A stretch of 64,000 nt of DNA. Origin: Mycobacterium sp. 852014-52450_SCH5900713 (GTDB lineage Bacteria > Actinomycetota > Actinomycetes > Mycobacteriales > Mycobacteriaceae). The position numbers were made by a program, and so were the translations under genes. The stretch is from NCBI RefSeq assembly GCF_001667075.1, contig NZ_LZIL01000009.1, positions 120,853-184,852 on the forward strand. Direction: 5' to 3'. Positions 17,310-25,908 of the stretch are shown piece by piece (position 1 is the stretch's first letter; every line of letters starts with the position of its first letter). The notes beneath the pieces were generated by a model, which was not told where the DNA came from, ran no database searches, and worked only from the letters and a program-made list of their open reading frames with translations.

Positions 17310-17310
17310 C

Positions 17311-18078
17311 ATGTACGACATGCCTGCCGAAATCGACGTCCAAGCCGACGGCCCGCTGCGGATCATCACCTTGAACCGGCCGGATTCCCTCAACTCGGTC
17401 AACGACAATTTGCATGTCGGCCTTGCGCGACTGTGGCAGCGATTGACCGACGACCCCGCGGCTCGCGCGGCGGTGATCACCGGGGCCGGCAGGGCTTTTT
17501 CGGCCGGCGGTGATTTCTCGTATCTCAAGGAGCTGTCGACCGACGCCGACCTGCGCGCCAAGACCATCCGGGACGGACGCGAGATCGTTTTGGGCATGGC
17601 ACGCTGCCGAATTCCCGTGGTGGCCGCGGTCAACGGCCCGGCCGTCGGGCTGGGCTGCAGCCTGGTGGCGCTGAGCGACATCGTCTACATCGCCGAAGAG
17701 GCCTACCTCGCCGATCCACACGTTCAAGTGGGGCTGGTGGCCGCCGACGGCGGCCCGCTGACCTGGCCGCTGCACATCAGCCTGCTGCTCGCCAAGGAGT
17801 TCGCGTTGACGGGCACCCGCATCAGCGCGCAGCGTGCCGTCGAGCTCGGGCTGGCCAACCACGTGGCGGCCGACCCCGTCGCGGACGCGATCGCCTGCGC
17901 CAAAAAGATTCTCGAGCTGCCCCAGCAAGCGGTCGAAAGCACCAAGCGGGTCCTCAATATCCATCTGGAGCGGGCGGTCCTGGCCAGCCTCGACTATGCG
18001 CTGTCCGCTGAGAGCCAGTCGTTCCTCACCGAAGACTTCCGGTCGATCGTCACCAAGCTGGCGGCCGGCAAGAACTGA
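17311..18078 (+). CDS. enoyl-CoA hydratase/isomerase (crotonase)
   Basis: This 255-residue crotonase-fold protein is likely to hydrate the enoyl-CoA produced by the dehydrogenases upstream. Two oxyanion-hole regions are visible: GAGRAFSAGGDFSYL (about 60-72) and VNGPAVGLGCSLVALSDIVYIAE. The expected active-site region reads VGLVAADGG, where classical hydratases have a glutamate, so isomerase or other crotonase chemistry is possible. The ATG at 17311 is 1 bp after the previous stop, so it ends the fadD-fadE-fadE-ech operon. A convergent hydrolase gene follows 6 bp downstream. Confidence 0.86.
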   Translation: MYDMPAEIDVQADGPLRIITLNRPDSLNSVNDNLHVGLARLWQRLTDDPAARAAVITGAGRAFSAGGDFSYLKELSTDADLRAKTIRDGREIVLGMARCRIPVVAAVNGPAVGLGCSLVALSDIVYIAEEAYLADPHVQVGLVAADGGPLTWPLHISLLLAKEFALTGTRISAQRAVELGLANHVAADPVADAIACAKKILELPQQAVESTKRVLNIHLERAVLASLDYALSAESQSFLTEDFRSIVTKLAAGKN

Positions 18079-18084
18079 TCGCGG

Positions 18085-18954
18085 TCACGCGCGCGACGAA
18101 TCGTGTTGCCGCAGGAAGTCACGCATCACGGAGTCGAACTTGGCCGGTTCCTCAATGAAGGGCATGTGAGCGCTCTTTTCAAAAAACACGAACCGTGAGC
18201 CGGCGATGCGCTGGTGGATGTCCCACATGTGTTCGGGCACGCATTCGTCGAACCTGCCCGCGAGGATGAGCGTGGGCAATGTGATTTCGGCCAATCGGTC
18301 GAACACGTCCCATTCCTTGATTGTTCCGACGATGTGAAAATCACTGGGGCCGAACATCGTCTCGAAGATGTCGGTGCCCATCTTGGCGAAGGCTTCCAAA
18401 AGCTCTGGCGGCCAGGGGCGCACGCGGCACAGGTAGGTTTCGTTCCAGGTGCGGATGGCGTCCTGGTATTCGGCGGTGTACGTGGTCCCCGCGGCTTCAT
18501 GACGTTCGATGGCGGATTGCGTTGCCGGATCGAGCTCCGATTTCAACCGCGCCACCATCTCCGAGAACTGCGGTATGGACGCGATGCTGTTCGAAATGGT
18601 GAGGCTGACCGCCCGCGACGGCACGTCGAGGGCGTACTGCTGAGCCAACATCCCGCCCCACGAGTTGCCGAAGATGTGGAAGCGGTTGAGGCCGAGGCCC
18701 GCTACGACGGCATCCATTTCGGCCACCGACCGTTGCATGGTCCACAGTTCGCGGTTCGACGGGCGCTCGGACTTGCCGCACCCGAGCTGATCCCAGTAGA
18801 TGACTTCGCGCTCGTCAGCCAACCGCTCCAGTGAACGCAGATAGGTGTGGGGCAGGCCGGGACCGCCGTGCACCACCAGCAGGGGAAGGCCCGCTCCGGC
18901 ACCGACCCGCTTGAACCACACGGTGCCGCCCGGGACCGCGATCGTTCCCTCCAT
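18085..18954 (-). CDS. alpha/beta hydrolase, proline iminopeptidase-like
   Basis: The 289-residue hydrolase has VVHGGPGLPHTYL (the HGGPG oxyanion motif of S33 proline iminopeptidase-like enzymes), nucleophile motif GNSWGG (Ser98), a probable acid in LAGRFDE and the catalytic His in KSAHMPF. The open frame extends to 18990, but the extra N-terminus would be encoded by the palindromic repeat at 18976. The ATG at 18954 is therefore chosen. It is divergent from the thiolase and MeaB operon, with operator site 19074 between them. Its position suggests an ester, lactone or amide hydrolase of the same pathway. Peptidase activity is not implied. Confidence 0.85.
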   Translation of the reverse strand: MEGTIAVPGGTVWFKRVGAGAGLPLLVVHGGPGLPHTYLRSLERLADEREVIYWDQLGCGKSERPSNRELWTMQRSVAEMDAVVAGLGLNRFHIFGNSWGGMLAQQYALDVPSRAVSLTISNSIASIPQFSEMVARLKSELDPATQSAIERHEAAGTTYTAEYQDAIRTWNETYLCRVRPWPPELLEAFAKMGTDIFETMFGPSDFHIVGTIKEWDVFDRLAEITLPTLILAGRFDECVPEHMWDIHQRIAGSRFVFFEKSAHMPFIEEPAKFDSVMRDFLRQHDSSRA

Positions 18955-18975
18955 TGCCGACGATGCCTCCTGGTT

Positions 18976-19036
18976 GGCGAGCAGACGCAAAATCGCAGCC
19001 TACGACCCGGTTCATGCGATCTTCCGTCTGCTCGCC
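18976..19036. repeat. dispersed mycobacterial palindromic repeat, copy 1
   Basis: A 22-base arm beginning GGCGAGCAGACGCAAA (18976-18997) pairs with its inverse at 19015-19036 (20 of 22 matched) around a 17-base loop. The core GCGAGCAGACGCAAA is shared with the perfect hairpin at 61968-62029. Here it sits inside the promoter region of a divergent gene pair, between the hydrolase start and operator 19074. Confidence 0.8.
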
Positions 19037-19073
19037 AGTTCGCCGCTCCTTGCAACGCTGACTCTCGCAATGA

Positions 19074-19088
19074 GAGAATATTGTTCTC
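19074..19088. promoter_or_regulatory. GAGAAT-type operator, site 2
   Basis: GAGAATATTGTTCTC matches the perfect site at 13853 in 12 of 15 positions and keeps six of seven paired bases. It lies between the hydrolase (minus, start 18954) and the thiolase (plus, start 19144), 55 bp upstream of the latter. Confidence 0.65.
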
Positions 19089-19143
19089 ATAGCTGCGGGG
19101 GCTCTCGAGCACTCGCGTCGCGCTCGCCGAAGTGGAGAATACC

Positions 19144-20283
19144 GTGCCCGAAGCCGTCATCGTGTCCGCCCTGCGCACTCCCATCGGCACCGCCCGGAAG
19201 GGCACGCTGCGCGACACCAGCGCCTTCGACCTGGCGCACCACGTGGTCTCCGAAGCGGTGAAGGACCTGGACCCGGCACAGGTTGACGACGTGAACCTGG
19301 GGGAGGGACTCTACGGCGGCGGCGTGATCGCACGGCATGCGGCCATCACCGCCGGCCTGACCCAGGTGCCCGGTCTGGCGAACAATCGCCACTGCGCGGC
19401 CGGACAGGCGGCGGTGCAGAGTGCGGCGGCAAGCGTGCGTGCCGGGATGGATCAGCTCGTCATCGCCGGTGGTGTGAACTCCGCCTCCACGTCCCCACGA
19501 TCCCGGATGCAGGTGGACGGCGAATGGGTCGACTGGTTTCCCCCGACCCATCCAGACAGTCCCGAGGCGCCGAACCTCGACATGTCGATCACGGTCGGCT
19601 GGAACGCCGCGGTCAAAGCCGGTGTGAGCCGCGAGGAGATGGACGCGTGGGCGCTGCGTTCGCACCGCAACGCCATCGCCGCGATCGACGAGGGCCGCTT
19701 CAAACAAGAGATCGTCCCGATCGAAACGCCGCACGGACTGTTCGCCGTCGACGAACACCCGCGCCGCGACACCACCATGGAAAAGCTGGCCGCCCTCAAG
19801 CCGCTGCATCCCGAGATTGAGGGCTTTTCCATCACCGCCGGCAATGCCTGCGGCGCCAACGACGGCGCGGCGGCGCTGACGATCGCGAGCGACGAGCTTG
19901 GGCTACCGGCGCTGGCCACGGTTCGGTCCTGGGCATCCGTCGGGGTGGACCCGGCGATCACCGGTTTGGCGCCGGTGGAAGCCATCCCGAAAGCTCTTGC
20001 CCGCGCCGGCCTCTCGCTCTCGGATGTGGACCTGTTCGAGATCAACGAGGCCTTCGCCGCAATGTGCGTGGCCACCGTCAAGCTGCTCGACCTCGACCCG
20101 GACAAGGTCAACGTCAGCGGCAGCGGATGCTCGCTGGGCCACCCGGTGGCGGCGACGGGAGCGAGGATGCTCGTCACGCTGATCCACGAATTGCGCAGTC
20201 GTGGCGGCGGAATCGCGGTCGCGGCCATGTGTGCGGGCGGCGGCATGGGTTCCGCCACCGTCATCGAGGTCCCAGCTCCCTAA
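19144..20283 (+). CDS. thiolase (acetyl-CoA acetyltransferase family)
   Basis: The 379-residue thiolase has all three catalytic elements: nucleophile Cys84 in NNRHCAAGQ, the NEAFAA and LGHPVAATGAR segment with its His, and the C-terminal CAGGGMGSA with the second Cys. It would cleave a 3-ketoacyl-CoA with CoA to release acetyl- or propionyl-CoA, ending the beta-oxidation steps encoded at 13939-18078. GTG codons at 19132 and 19144 are both possible; 19144 is preferred because GTGGAG lies just before it. The MeaB-type gene follows directly after the stop (TAAATG), so the two are coupled. Confidence 0.9.
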   Translation: MPEAVIVSALRTPIGTARKGTLRDTSAFDLAHHVVSEAVKDLDPAQVDDVNLGEGLYGGGVIARHAAITAGLTQVPGLANNRHCAAGQAAVQSAAASVRAGMDQLVIAGGVNSASTSPRSRMQVDGEWVDWFPPTHPDSPEAPNLDMSITVGWNAAVKAGVSREEMDAWALRSHRNAIAAIDEGRFKQEIVPIETPHGLFAVDEHPRRDTTMEKLAALKPLHPEIEGFSITAGNACGANDGAAALTIASDELGLPALATVRSWASVGVDPAITGLAPVEAIPKALARAGLSLSDVDLFEINEAFAAMCVATVKLLDLDPDKVNVSGSGCSLGHPVAATGARMLVTLIHELRSRGGGIAVAAMCAGGGMGSATVIEVPAP

Positions 20284-21162
20284 ATGGAGATCGCCGACTT
20301 GCTCGCCGGCGCGCGCAACGGATCTCCGCGCGCGGTGGGTCGGCTACTGTCTCTCGTCGAGGGCGAGCGCCGCGACGAGGTGCTGGCCGCTATCGAGCCC
20401 TCATCGGTGAGCGTAATCGGCATCACCGGGCCGCCGGGCGCGGGCAAGTCCACGACGATCGCCGCCCTGGTCGGCGCCTACCGCGAGCGGGGGGACCGGG
20501 TGGCGGTGTTGGCGGTGGACCCGTCGTCGCCGTTCAGCGGTGGTGCGCTGTTGGGTGACCGGATACGAATGGCCGCGCATATCAACGACTCCGACGTGTT
20601 GATCAGGTCGGTGGCGACCCGCGGTCATGTCGGGGGGCTGGCTGCCGCGGTCCCCGCAGCCATCCGGCTGCTGGGGGCGATCGGTTACCACGTGGTCTTG
20701 CTGGAGACCGTGGGGGTGGGGCAATCCGAGATCGAGATAGCCGCAGTCGCCGATCCCACCGTCGTCATCCTCAATCCCGGTGCGGGCGACGCGATTCAGG
20801 CGGCGAAGGCGGGGGTGCTCGAAGTCGCCGACATCGTGGTGGTCAACAAGGCCGACCGCGAAGGTGCCGAACGGACCGTTCGGGACCTGCGGGAGGAGAC
20901 TGATGCCCCGATCGTCAGCCTCATCGCCGCTCGCGGCGAAGGCATCGCGGAGTTGATGGCCGCCATCGAGGCCCACCACCGCGCCGACAGTCGTGCCCGT
21001 CGACTGGCCCGCGCCCGCGCGCAGATCCTGTCGCTGGCGCAAACCCGGCTGCGGAGCCGGCCGGATCTCGACCGGCTGGCCGAAACGGTCGTGGACGGGC
21101 ACCAGGACCCCTACTCGGCGGCCGAGCAGTTGCTGTCACCGACCGATCGCCCGCAGGACTGA
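20284..21162 (+). CDS. MeaB/ArgK-type GTPase, B12-mutase chaperone
   Basis: This 292-residue G3E-family GTPase is of the MeaB type. Walker A is GPPGAGKST (49-57). DPSSPFSGGALLGDRIRM is a hallmark of MeaB/ArgK proteins. LLETVGVGQSE and VVNKAD (guanine specificity) follow. MeaB proteins protect acyl-CoA mutases and gate adenosylcobalamin loading. Genes are often beside their mutase, but here the only mutase in view is 13 kb upstream (5792-7794). This gene instead abuts a thiolase under a GAGAAT operator. Either it serves that mutase, linking the two modules, or another mutase elsewhere. The ATG is immediately after the thiolase stop. Confidence 0.9.
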   Translation: MEIADLLAGARNGSPRAVGRLLSLVEGERRDEVLAAIEPSSVSVIGITGPPGAGKSTTIAALVGAYRERGDRVAVLAVDPSSPFSGGALLGDRIRMAAHINDSDVLIRSVATRGHVGGLAAAVPAAIRLLGAIGYHVVLLETVGVGQSEIEIAAVADPTVVILNPGAGDAIQAAKAGVLEVADIVVVNKADREGAERTVRDLREETDAPIVSLIAARGEGIAELMAAIEAHHRADSRARRLARARAQILSLAQTRLRSRPDLDRLAETVVDGHQDPYSAAEQLLSPTDRPQD

Positions 21163-21174
21163 CCATCCGTCTTG

Positions 21175-21206
21175 TCCCCCAATTGGGGGAATGGGGATTC
21201 ATCCCC
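21175..21206. promoter_or_regulatory. two tandem palindromes upstream of E1-alpha-like gene
   Basis: TCCCCCAATTGGGGGA (21175-21190) is a perfect 16-bp palindrome. It is followed after two bases by GGGGAT-TC-ATCCCC (21193-21206), a perfect 6-bp inverted repeat. They lie about 115 bp upstream of the gene at 21320. They may be operator sites for a regulator, or the first may act partly as a terminator for the MeaB gene. The nearby NarL-type response regulator is a candidate binder. Confidence 0.55.
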
Positions 21207-21319
21207 TTTGCGGACCGATCGGCGGAGGTCGCGCCGCGCCACTGTCCCTACGTTGATCTTGTGTACAACACGGCGGTCACCTCGACGCCGCCACCCAGGA
21301 TCAGTTAGGAGACCCGCAC

Positions 21320-22231
21320 ATGGCTCGCACACCCGAATTGTCGGCCGTAAACCTCGGTGAACAGCTGGAGCTGTACCGCCGGATGTGGGCTATGCGACTG
21401 CTGGACATGGCGCTGGAAGAGCGGAGCATCGGCGGTCTGCTCAAGGCGACGACGGTTGCCGCATTCGGCCAGGAGGCGGTGGCCGTCGGCGCCGTCGCGG
21501 CGCTTCGACCGGGCGACGTCATGAGCACCGCGATCCACCACTTCGAGCGCGCCCAGCGGGTCGGCCGCGCCCTTCCGCTGGGTCCGGCCATCGCCGAGAT
21601 GATCGTCCCGAGCCGGGCTGCGACCGGCGGGGCGAAGGAAAGCCCGTTCGCGACGGAGTGGAAACAGTTGTTCGCCACCACCGACCCTGTGCGGCAGTCG
21701 ATCTTGTTCGCGTTGGGTGATGCCTACGCGCAGCGGCATGCCGGCGACGGGAAGGTGACCCTGTGCGTCATCGGAGACGAAGCCGTGAACTCCGCCGAGT
21801 TCAAGTCGGCCGCGCAGATCGCGCTGTCGTGGCGACTCCCGGTGGTGTTCGTCGTCGAAAACATCCGCGATGCGTCCGGAGTGCGCCGGGGCCCGCGCGA
21901 GCACCATGGCCTGCCCGTGCTGTCGGTGGACGGCAACAGCGTTGGGGCCGTGCATGACTCGGTCGCCGAAGCGGTGGAACGAGCGAGCGCCGGCGGCGGT
22001 CCTGCGATGGTGGAAGCGGTGACCTTCCGGACCAACCACCCCGCCGCGGTCGATCCGTTGGTTTCCTTCAAGCGACAGCTGACCCGTGCCGGGGTGAGCG
22101 CCGGACACCTCGACGAGGTGGAACACCGGGCTCGCCGGCTGGTGGCCGAGGCATCGGCCTTCGCGAACGCGCTGCTGCGGGCGGATCGGCCGGCGTCGGT
22201 CGGACCCGACCACCGGTCGGCCGCTAGCTGA
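21320..22231 (+). CDS. thiamine-diphosphate-dependent dehydrogenase E1 alpha-like protein
   Basis: The 303-residue protein resembles the alpha chain of pyruvate or branched-chain 2-oxoacid dehydrogenase E1 (YRRMWAMRLLDMALEER, FGQEAVAVGAVAAL, later LCVIGDEAVNSAEF and VVFVVEN). The diphosphate-binding GDG...NN motif is altered: GDE replaces GDG and the terminal NN is reduced to EN. No E1 beta, E2 or E3 gene is nearby, and the protein is shorter than normal alpha chains (about 360). It may be a divergent TPP enzyme or a non-catalytic relative. The ATG at 21320 has an AGGAGAC site. A long leader contains two palindromes, and the 3' end overlaps the convergent response-regulator gene by 8 bp. Confidence 0.75.
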   Translation: MARTPELSAVNLGEQLELYRRMWAMRLLDMALEERSIGGLLKATTVAAFGQEAVAVGAVAALRPGDVMSTAIHHFERAQRVGRALPLGPAIAEMIVPSRAATGGAKESPFATEWKQLFATTDPVRQSILFALGDAYAQRHAGDGKVTLCVIGDEAVNSAEFKSAAQIALSWRLPVVFVVENIRDASGVRRGPREHHGLPVLSVDGNSVGAVHDSVAEAVERASAGGGPAMVEAVTFRTNHPAAVDPLVSFKRQLTRAGVSAGHLDEVEHRARRLVAEASAFANALLRADRPASVGPDHRSAAS

Positions 22232-22877
22232 GCAGACCTTGCCGCATCGCCTCGGCAACGGCGGCCGCGCGATCGCTGACGCCGAGCTTCTCGTACAGGC
22301 GCTGCACGTGGGTCTTGACCGTCGACGGAGCCACGTACAGCTCGCCCGCGATCACCGGGATGCTTTGACCACGCGCAATCCGGTTGAGCACCTCGCGTTC
22401 TCGCGCACTGAGCACCGGACCCGTCGGCTCCGCCCGGTGCCGGATCTCCGCGGTAAGGCCTCCCACCAGAGCCGGTGCCACCACGTCGCGACCCTGCGCG
22501 CAGTCGAGCACGGCCTTGACGATTTCGCTGCGGGTCGAGTCCTTGAGCACGAATCCGGCTGCGCCCTGCTGCAGCGCCTGGTACACGATGGCGGGCTCGT
22601 CGTGCGCCGAGATCAGCAGCACGCGGGTCGGCAACTCCTGGCTCCGCACCGCCGCCGCCACCTGGCCACCGTCCATGCCGGGCATTCGGTAGTCGAGCAG
22701 AGCGATGTCGGGCAGGTGCTCCTTGATCAATTCCAGCGCCGCCGAGCCGTCCTCCGCCTCGCCGACGACATGCACCGAACCGCTCGACGAAAGCGCACGC
22801 ACCACGCCTTCGCGGAAGAGCGGATGGTCGTCGCCGACAACCACCCGCACCTTTTCTGGCGTTGCCGGCCCGGCCAT
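22224..22877 (-). CDS. NarL/FixJ-family response regulator
   Basis: This 217-residue response regulator has a receiver domain with VVVGDDHPLFREGVV, phospho-acceptor Asp62 in ALLDYRMPGMDG and the conserved Lys in FVLKDST. The C-terminal LuxR-type HTH follows (LSAREREVLNRIARGQSIPVIAGELYVAPSTVKTHVQRLYEKLG). It is divergent from a histidine kinase gene that starts about 56-113 bp away, so the two form a two-component system. Possible targets include the E1-alpha-like gene with its two palindromes, but no shared site near 22900 was found to prove it. Confidence 0.93.
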   Translation of the reverse strand: MAGPATPEKVRVVVGDDHPLFREGVVRALSSSGSVHVVGEAEDGSAALELIKEHLPDIALLDYRMPGMDGGQVAAAVRSQELPTRVLLISAHDEPAIVYQALQQGAAGFVLKDSTRSEIVKAVLDCAQGRDVVAPALVGGLTAEIRHRAEPTGPVLSAREREVLNRIARGQSIPVIAGELYVAPSTVKTHVQRLYEKLGVSDRAAAVAEAMRQGLLS

Positions 22878-22933
22878 GGCGATGAGTGTAGCGGTCCGCT
22901 CAAGAGCGCCGTTCTCAATTTCCGGGCAAGCTG

Positions 22934-24211
22934 ATGGGGAATCTGCCGGTTTGCTTCGGCGGGGCCGAGGCGGATTACTACGGTGATCGGGTGGCCGATA
23001 GCAGCGACACAGAACTGGACCGGGTGCGCAGCGTGCACCAGTTGCGCTCGTATCGAATCGTTTCGGTGCTCCGGATCTGTGTGGTGGGCCTCATGGTTGC
23101 CGCCATGGTCGTCGACACCCCGCGGTGGGAATGGCCGCAGCAAAGCGCTCTCGTCGTCGCGTACGCATTCGTTGCGCTCTGCGCGTTAGTGCTGGCTTTC
23201 ACCCCGGTGCGTCGTTGGGTTGGGTTGAGCGGCTCGGCCGGGGTCGGCCGGCTGGAGCCGTTTACTTTCACCATCCTCGACGTGGTCGCGTTGACGGGCT
23301 TTCAATTGCTGTCCGCCCTTGGGATCCTGCCGCTGCTGATCATGGTGCTGCTGCCGGTTCTGGTGGGCGTGGATGTGTCGTCGCGGCGTGCGGCGGTGGT
23401 GCTCACCTTCACGCTCGTCGGCTTCGCCATCGCCGGCACTCACGACCGACTGCTGATGAGTCCGGGGCACTGGCCGAGCACGGTTTTTCTGCTCGGGCTC
23501 TACGCGTTTCTGTGCGCCACGGCGTTCGTCGTCGTCCGGATCGAGGAACGACACGTGCGATCAGTCGCGGGCCTGAGCACACTGCGTGAGGAGTTGCTCG
23601 CTCAAACGATGACCGCGTCCGATGTCGAGCAGCGGCGGATTTCGGAGTCCATTCACGATGGACCGCTGCAGGACATCTTGGCGGTGCGCCAAGAACTCGT
23701 CGAGTTGGACGCGGAATTGCCCGGCGATGAGCGTGTCGGGCGGGCGCTCACCGGCCTCCAGATGGCATCGGAACGCCTGCGGCAGGCGACTTTCGAGCTG
23801 CATCCCGCCGTCCTCGAGCAGGTCGGCCTCGCGGCCGCGGTGCAGCAACTGGCCGTATTCGCCGCCCGGCGTTCGGGCATCGATATCTCCACCGACATCG
23901 ATTACCCGATTCGCAATGCGATCGACCCGATCGTGTTCGGTGTGGTGCGCGAATTGCTGTCCAACGTCGTGCAACATTCCCGGGCTCGCAGCGCTTCGGT
24001 CATGCTTGGAATTACCGACGACAGGTGCGTCCTGAACGTGGTCGATGATGGCGTGGGATTTGACGTCGGGACCGTGGCCCGCCGCCTCGGTGAGGGACAC
24101 ATCGGATTGGCGTCGCACCGGGCGCGTGTGGACGCCGCCGGGGGAGATTTCGTCTTCCTCGATGTCCCGGTCGGAACTCACATCTGCGTCGAGGTGCCGA
24201 TCGCGAAATAG
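22934..24211 (+). CDS. sensor histidine kinase (NarL-partner, HisKA_3)
   Basis: The 425-residue membrane kinase has several hydrophobic segments in residues 43-203 (about five or six helices, e.g. 43-60, 72-90, 112-145, 153-168, 184-202). The HisKA_3 dimerisation helix carries the phospho-accepting His241 in RRISESIHDGPLQD. A HATPase domain follows with VRELLSNVVQHSRA (N box), VVDDGVGFD and GHIGLASHRARV (G boxes). There is no extracellular sensor domain, so the signal is probably sensed in or near the membrane. The ATG at 22934 is used; the GTG at 22991 is an equally plausible start. It pairs with the divergent response regulator at 22224. Confidence 0.9.
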   Translation: MGNLPVCFGGAEADYYGDRVADSSDTELDRVRSVHQLRSYRIVSVLRICVVGLMVAAMVVDTPRWEWPQQSALVVAYAFVALCALVLAFTPVRRWVGLSGSAGVGRLEPFTFTILDVVALTGFQLLSALGILPLLIMVLLPVLVGVDVSSRRAAVVLTFTLVGFAIAGTHDRLLMSPGHWPSTVFLLGLYAFLCATAFVVVRIEERHVRSVAGLSTLREELLAQTMTASDVEQRRISESIHDGPLQDILAVRQELVELDAELPGDERVGRALTGLQMASERLRQATFELHPAVLEQVGLAAAVQQLAVFAARRSGIDISTDIDYPIRNAIDPIVFGVVRELLSNVVQHSRARSASVMLGITDDRCVLNVVDDGVGFDVGTVARRLGEGHIGLASHRARVDAAGGDFVFLDVPVGTHICVEVPIAK

Positions 24212-24277
24212 GCTGATTGGCCGACGGCAACCGCAAGTAATCGCCCACGCTCGATGCCCAAGGTGGTGCGCGGCTCG

Positions 24278-25894
24278 CTACTTCAGGTCGACGGACTTTC
24301 CGGTGGCGGCCGCATACCCGGCGCGGTAACCGAACACCATTGCGGGACCCAACGTTCCGCCGGCACCGCCGTAAGCGCGTCCGGTCACACCGCCCATCGC
24401 ATTTCCGGCGGCGTAAAGACCCGGGATGGGCTCACCGCCCACATGCAACACGCGGCCGTCGCGATCGGTCCGGGGACCGCCCTTGGTGCCCATCGCGCCG
24501 ATGCACACCGGCACCGCGTAGAAGGGGGCGGTGTCGATCGGGCCGAGGGTTTTGCCGGCCAGCGTGGTCGCACTGTCGTCACCCCAATAGCCGTCGTACG
24601 CGCTGGAGCCGCGCCCGAAGTCGGGATCGGCGCCGGCGGCCACGTGGCGGTTCCAGGCCTCGACGGTGCGGATCAGGCCGTCCGCGTCGATGCCGGTCTT
24701 GGCGGCCAACTCGGCGAGGTCCGCCGACTCACAGAACCAGTCCGGAACGGGCTGTCCGGGTTCGATGCCCAGGAACCCGTAGCGCTGCAGGTGAATTGAA
24801 TCGAACACCATCCACCCGCGGTCGTTGACGTACCCGCCGCGTGGATCGAGGTAGTGGAACGCACCGGCCATCGAGTTGTAGTCGCAGGCCTCGTTGACGA
24901 ATCGACGACCTGCCGAGTTGACGATGATGCTCCTTGGCCGCGTCCGTTCCAGCCGTACACTGCGGCTGCGTGGCTTGCCCTCGATGGTGTCGCCGGGGAT
25001 TTGGACGATCGGCACCCACCAGGCCTCGCCCATGTTCGCCAGGTCTGCGCCGTGCGCCATCGCCATGCGCAGGCCGTCGCCGGTGTTATTGGGCGGCGAG
25101 ACCGCGCCGTGCATCGGGCCCCGCAGAAAGGCTTGCGCCAGAGCGGGATCCCACTCGAATCCGCCGGTGCCGAGGATGACGCCGTTTCGGGCGCGAACGT
25201 CGATGCTGCGGCCCTGCAGGCCGATTCGCACCCCGGTGATTTCTCCGTCCTCGGCGATGAGTCGTTCGGCCCGCGCGTTGGTGTGTGGGGTGACGCCGGC
25301 GTCCAGCAGTCCCTTGAGGAGCCCGGCGATCAGGGCGGTGCCTGCAACGCACAGGTGGCTCGTTCGTTCATCGATCGCCGCGTGCAGACGGGCCCTGGTC
25401 TCGGCATCGAATCCGACGTTGGACCAGTCGGCGGGAAACGACGTGATCCGAGTGGCCCACTCGCCCAACTGCGCCAGATCGAAGGGAGCGGCACTCAGTG
25501 AACGGCCGCCGGCCGGTTGCCCTCCCGGCAATTCGGGCCGGTAGTCGGGGAAGCCGGTGGCGATCTCGAAGCGCAAACCGCTGTGCGCCTCGACGAAGTC
25601 GAGCATCGCCGGGCCGGTGTGCACGAATGTCTCGACCGACTCGTCGTCCATCGAGCCCAGGGACTGCGCGCGCAGGTATCGCAACGCGTCGGCGGTCGTC
25701 AATTCGCCGTCGGGCGAACGGTTATGGGCCGGGATCCAGACGACGCCACCCGACACCGCGGTGGTCCCCCCGACGGTCGGCGCCTTCTCGAAGACCTCCA
25801 CCGAGGCGCCGGATGCGGCCGCGGTGAGGGCGGCGGTAAGCCCGGCGCCACCACTGCCGAGCACGACGACGTCGACTTGCATGTCCCACGACAT
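24278..25894 (-). CDS. FAD-binding dehydrogenase (fumarate reductase/KstD superfamily)
   Basis: This 538-residue flavoprotein has an N-terminal FAD-binding motif VVLGSGGAGLTAALTAA (11-27), the GGTTAVSGG segment, and the C-terminal FAD-binding GLYAAGNAMGGVTGRAYGGAGGTLGPAMVFGYRAG. This is the fold of 3-ketosteroid delta1-dehydrogenases and soluble fumarate reductases, which insert or reduce C=C bonds beside a carbonyl. Substrate specificity cannot be read. It is transcribed away from the ring-cleavage operon, with the IclR gene 14 bp upstream in the same direction, so IclR and this gene probably form one transcript. A second KstD-like protein is encoded at 30160. Confidence 0.86.
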   Translation of the reverse strand: MSWDMQVDVVVLGSGGAGLTAALTAAASGASVEVFEKAPTVGGTTAVSGGVVWIPAHNRSPDGELTTADALRYLRAQSLGSMDDESVETFVHTGPAMLDFVEAHSGLRFEIATGFPDYRPELPGGQPAGGRSLSAAPFDLAQLGEWATRITSFPADWSNVGFDAETRARLHAAIDERTSHLCVAGTALIAGLLKGLLDAGVTPHTNARAERLIAEDGEITGVRIGLQGRSIDVRARNGVILGTGGFEWDPALAQAFLRGPMHGAVSPPNNTGDGLRMAMAHGADLANMGEAWWVPIVQIPGDTIEGKPRSRSVRLERTRPRSIIVNSAGRRFVNEACDYNSMAGAFHYLDPRGGYVNDRGWMVFDSIHLQRYGFLGIEPGQPVPDWFCESADLAELAAKTGIDADGLIRTVEAWNRHVAAGADPDFGRGSSAYDGYWGDDSATTLAGKTLGPIDTAPFYAVPVCIGAMGTKGGPRTDRDGRVLHVGGEPIPGLYAAGNAMGGVTGRAYGGAGGTLGPAMVFGYRAGYAAATGKSVDLK

Positions 25895-25908
25895 TGATCG
25901 TTATCCCT

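Noticed and set aside
18955..18990. Longer N-terminus of the proline iminopeptidase-like hydrolase
   Set aside because: The extra codons run into the dispersed palindromic repeat, and the family N-terminus starts at 18954.
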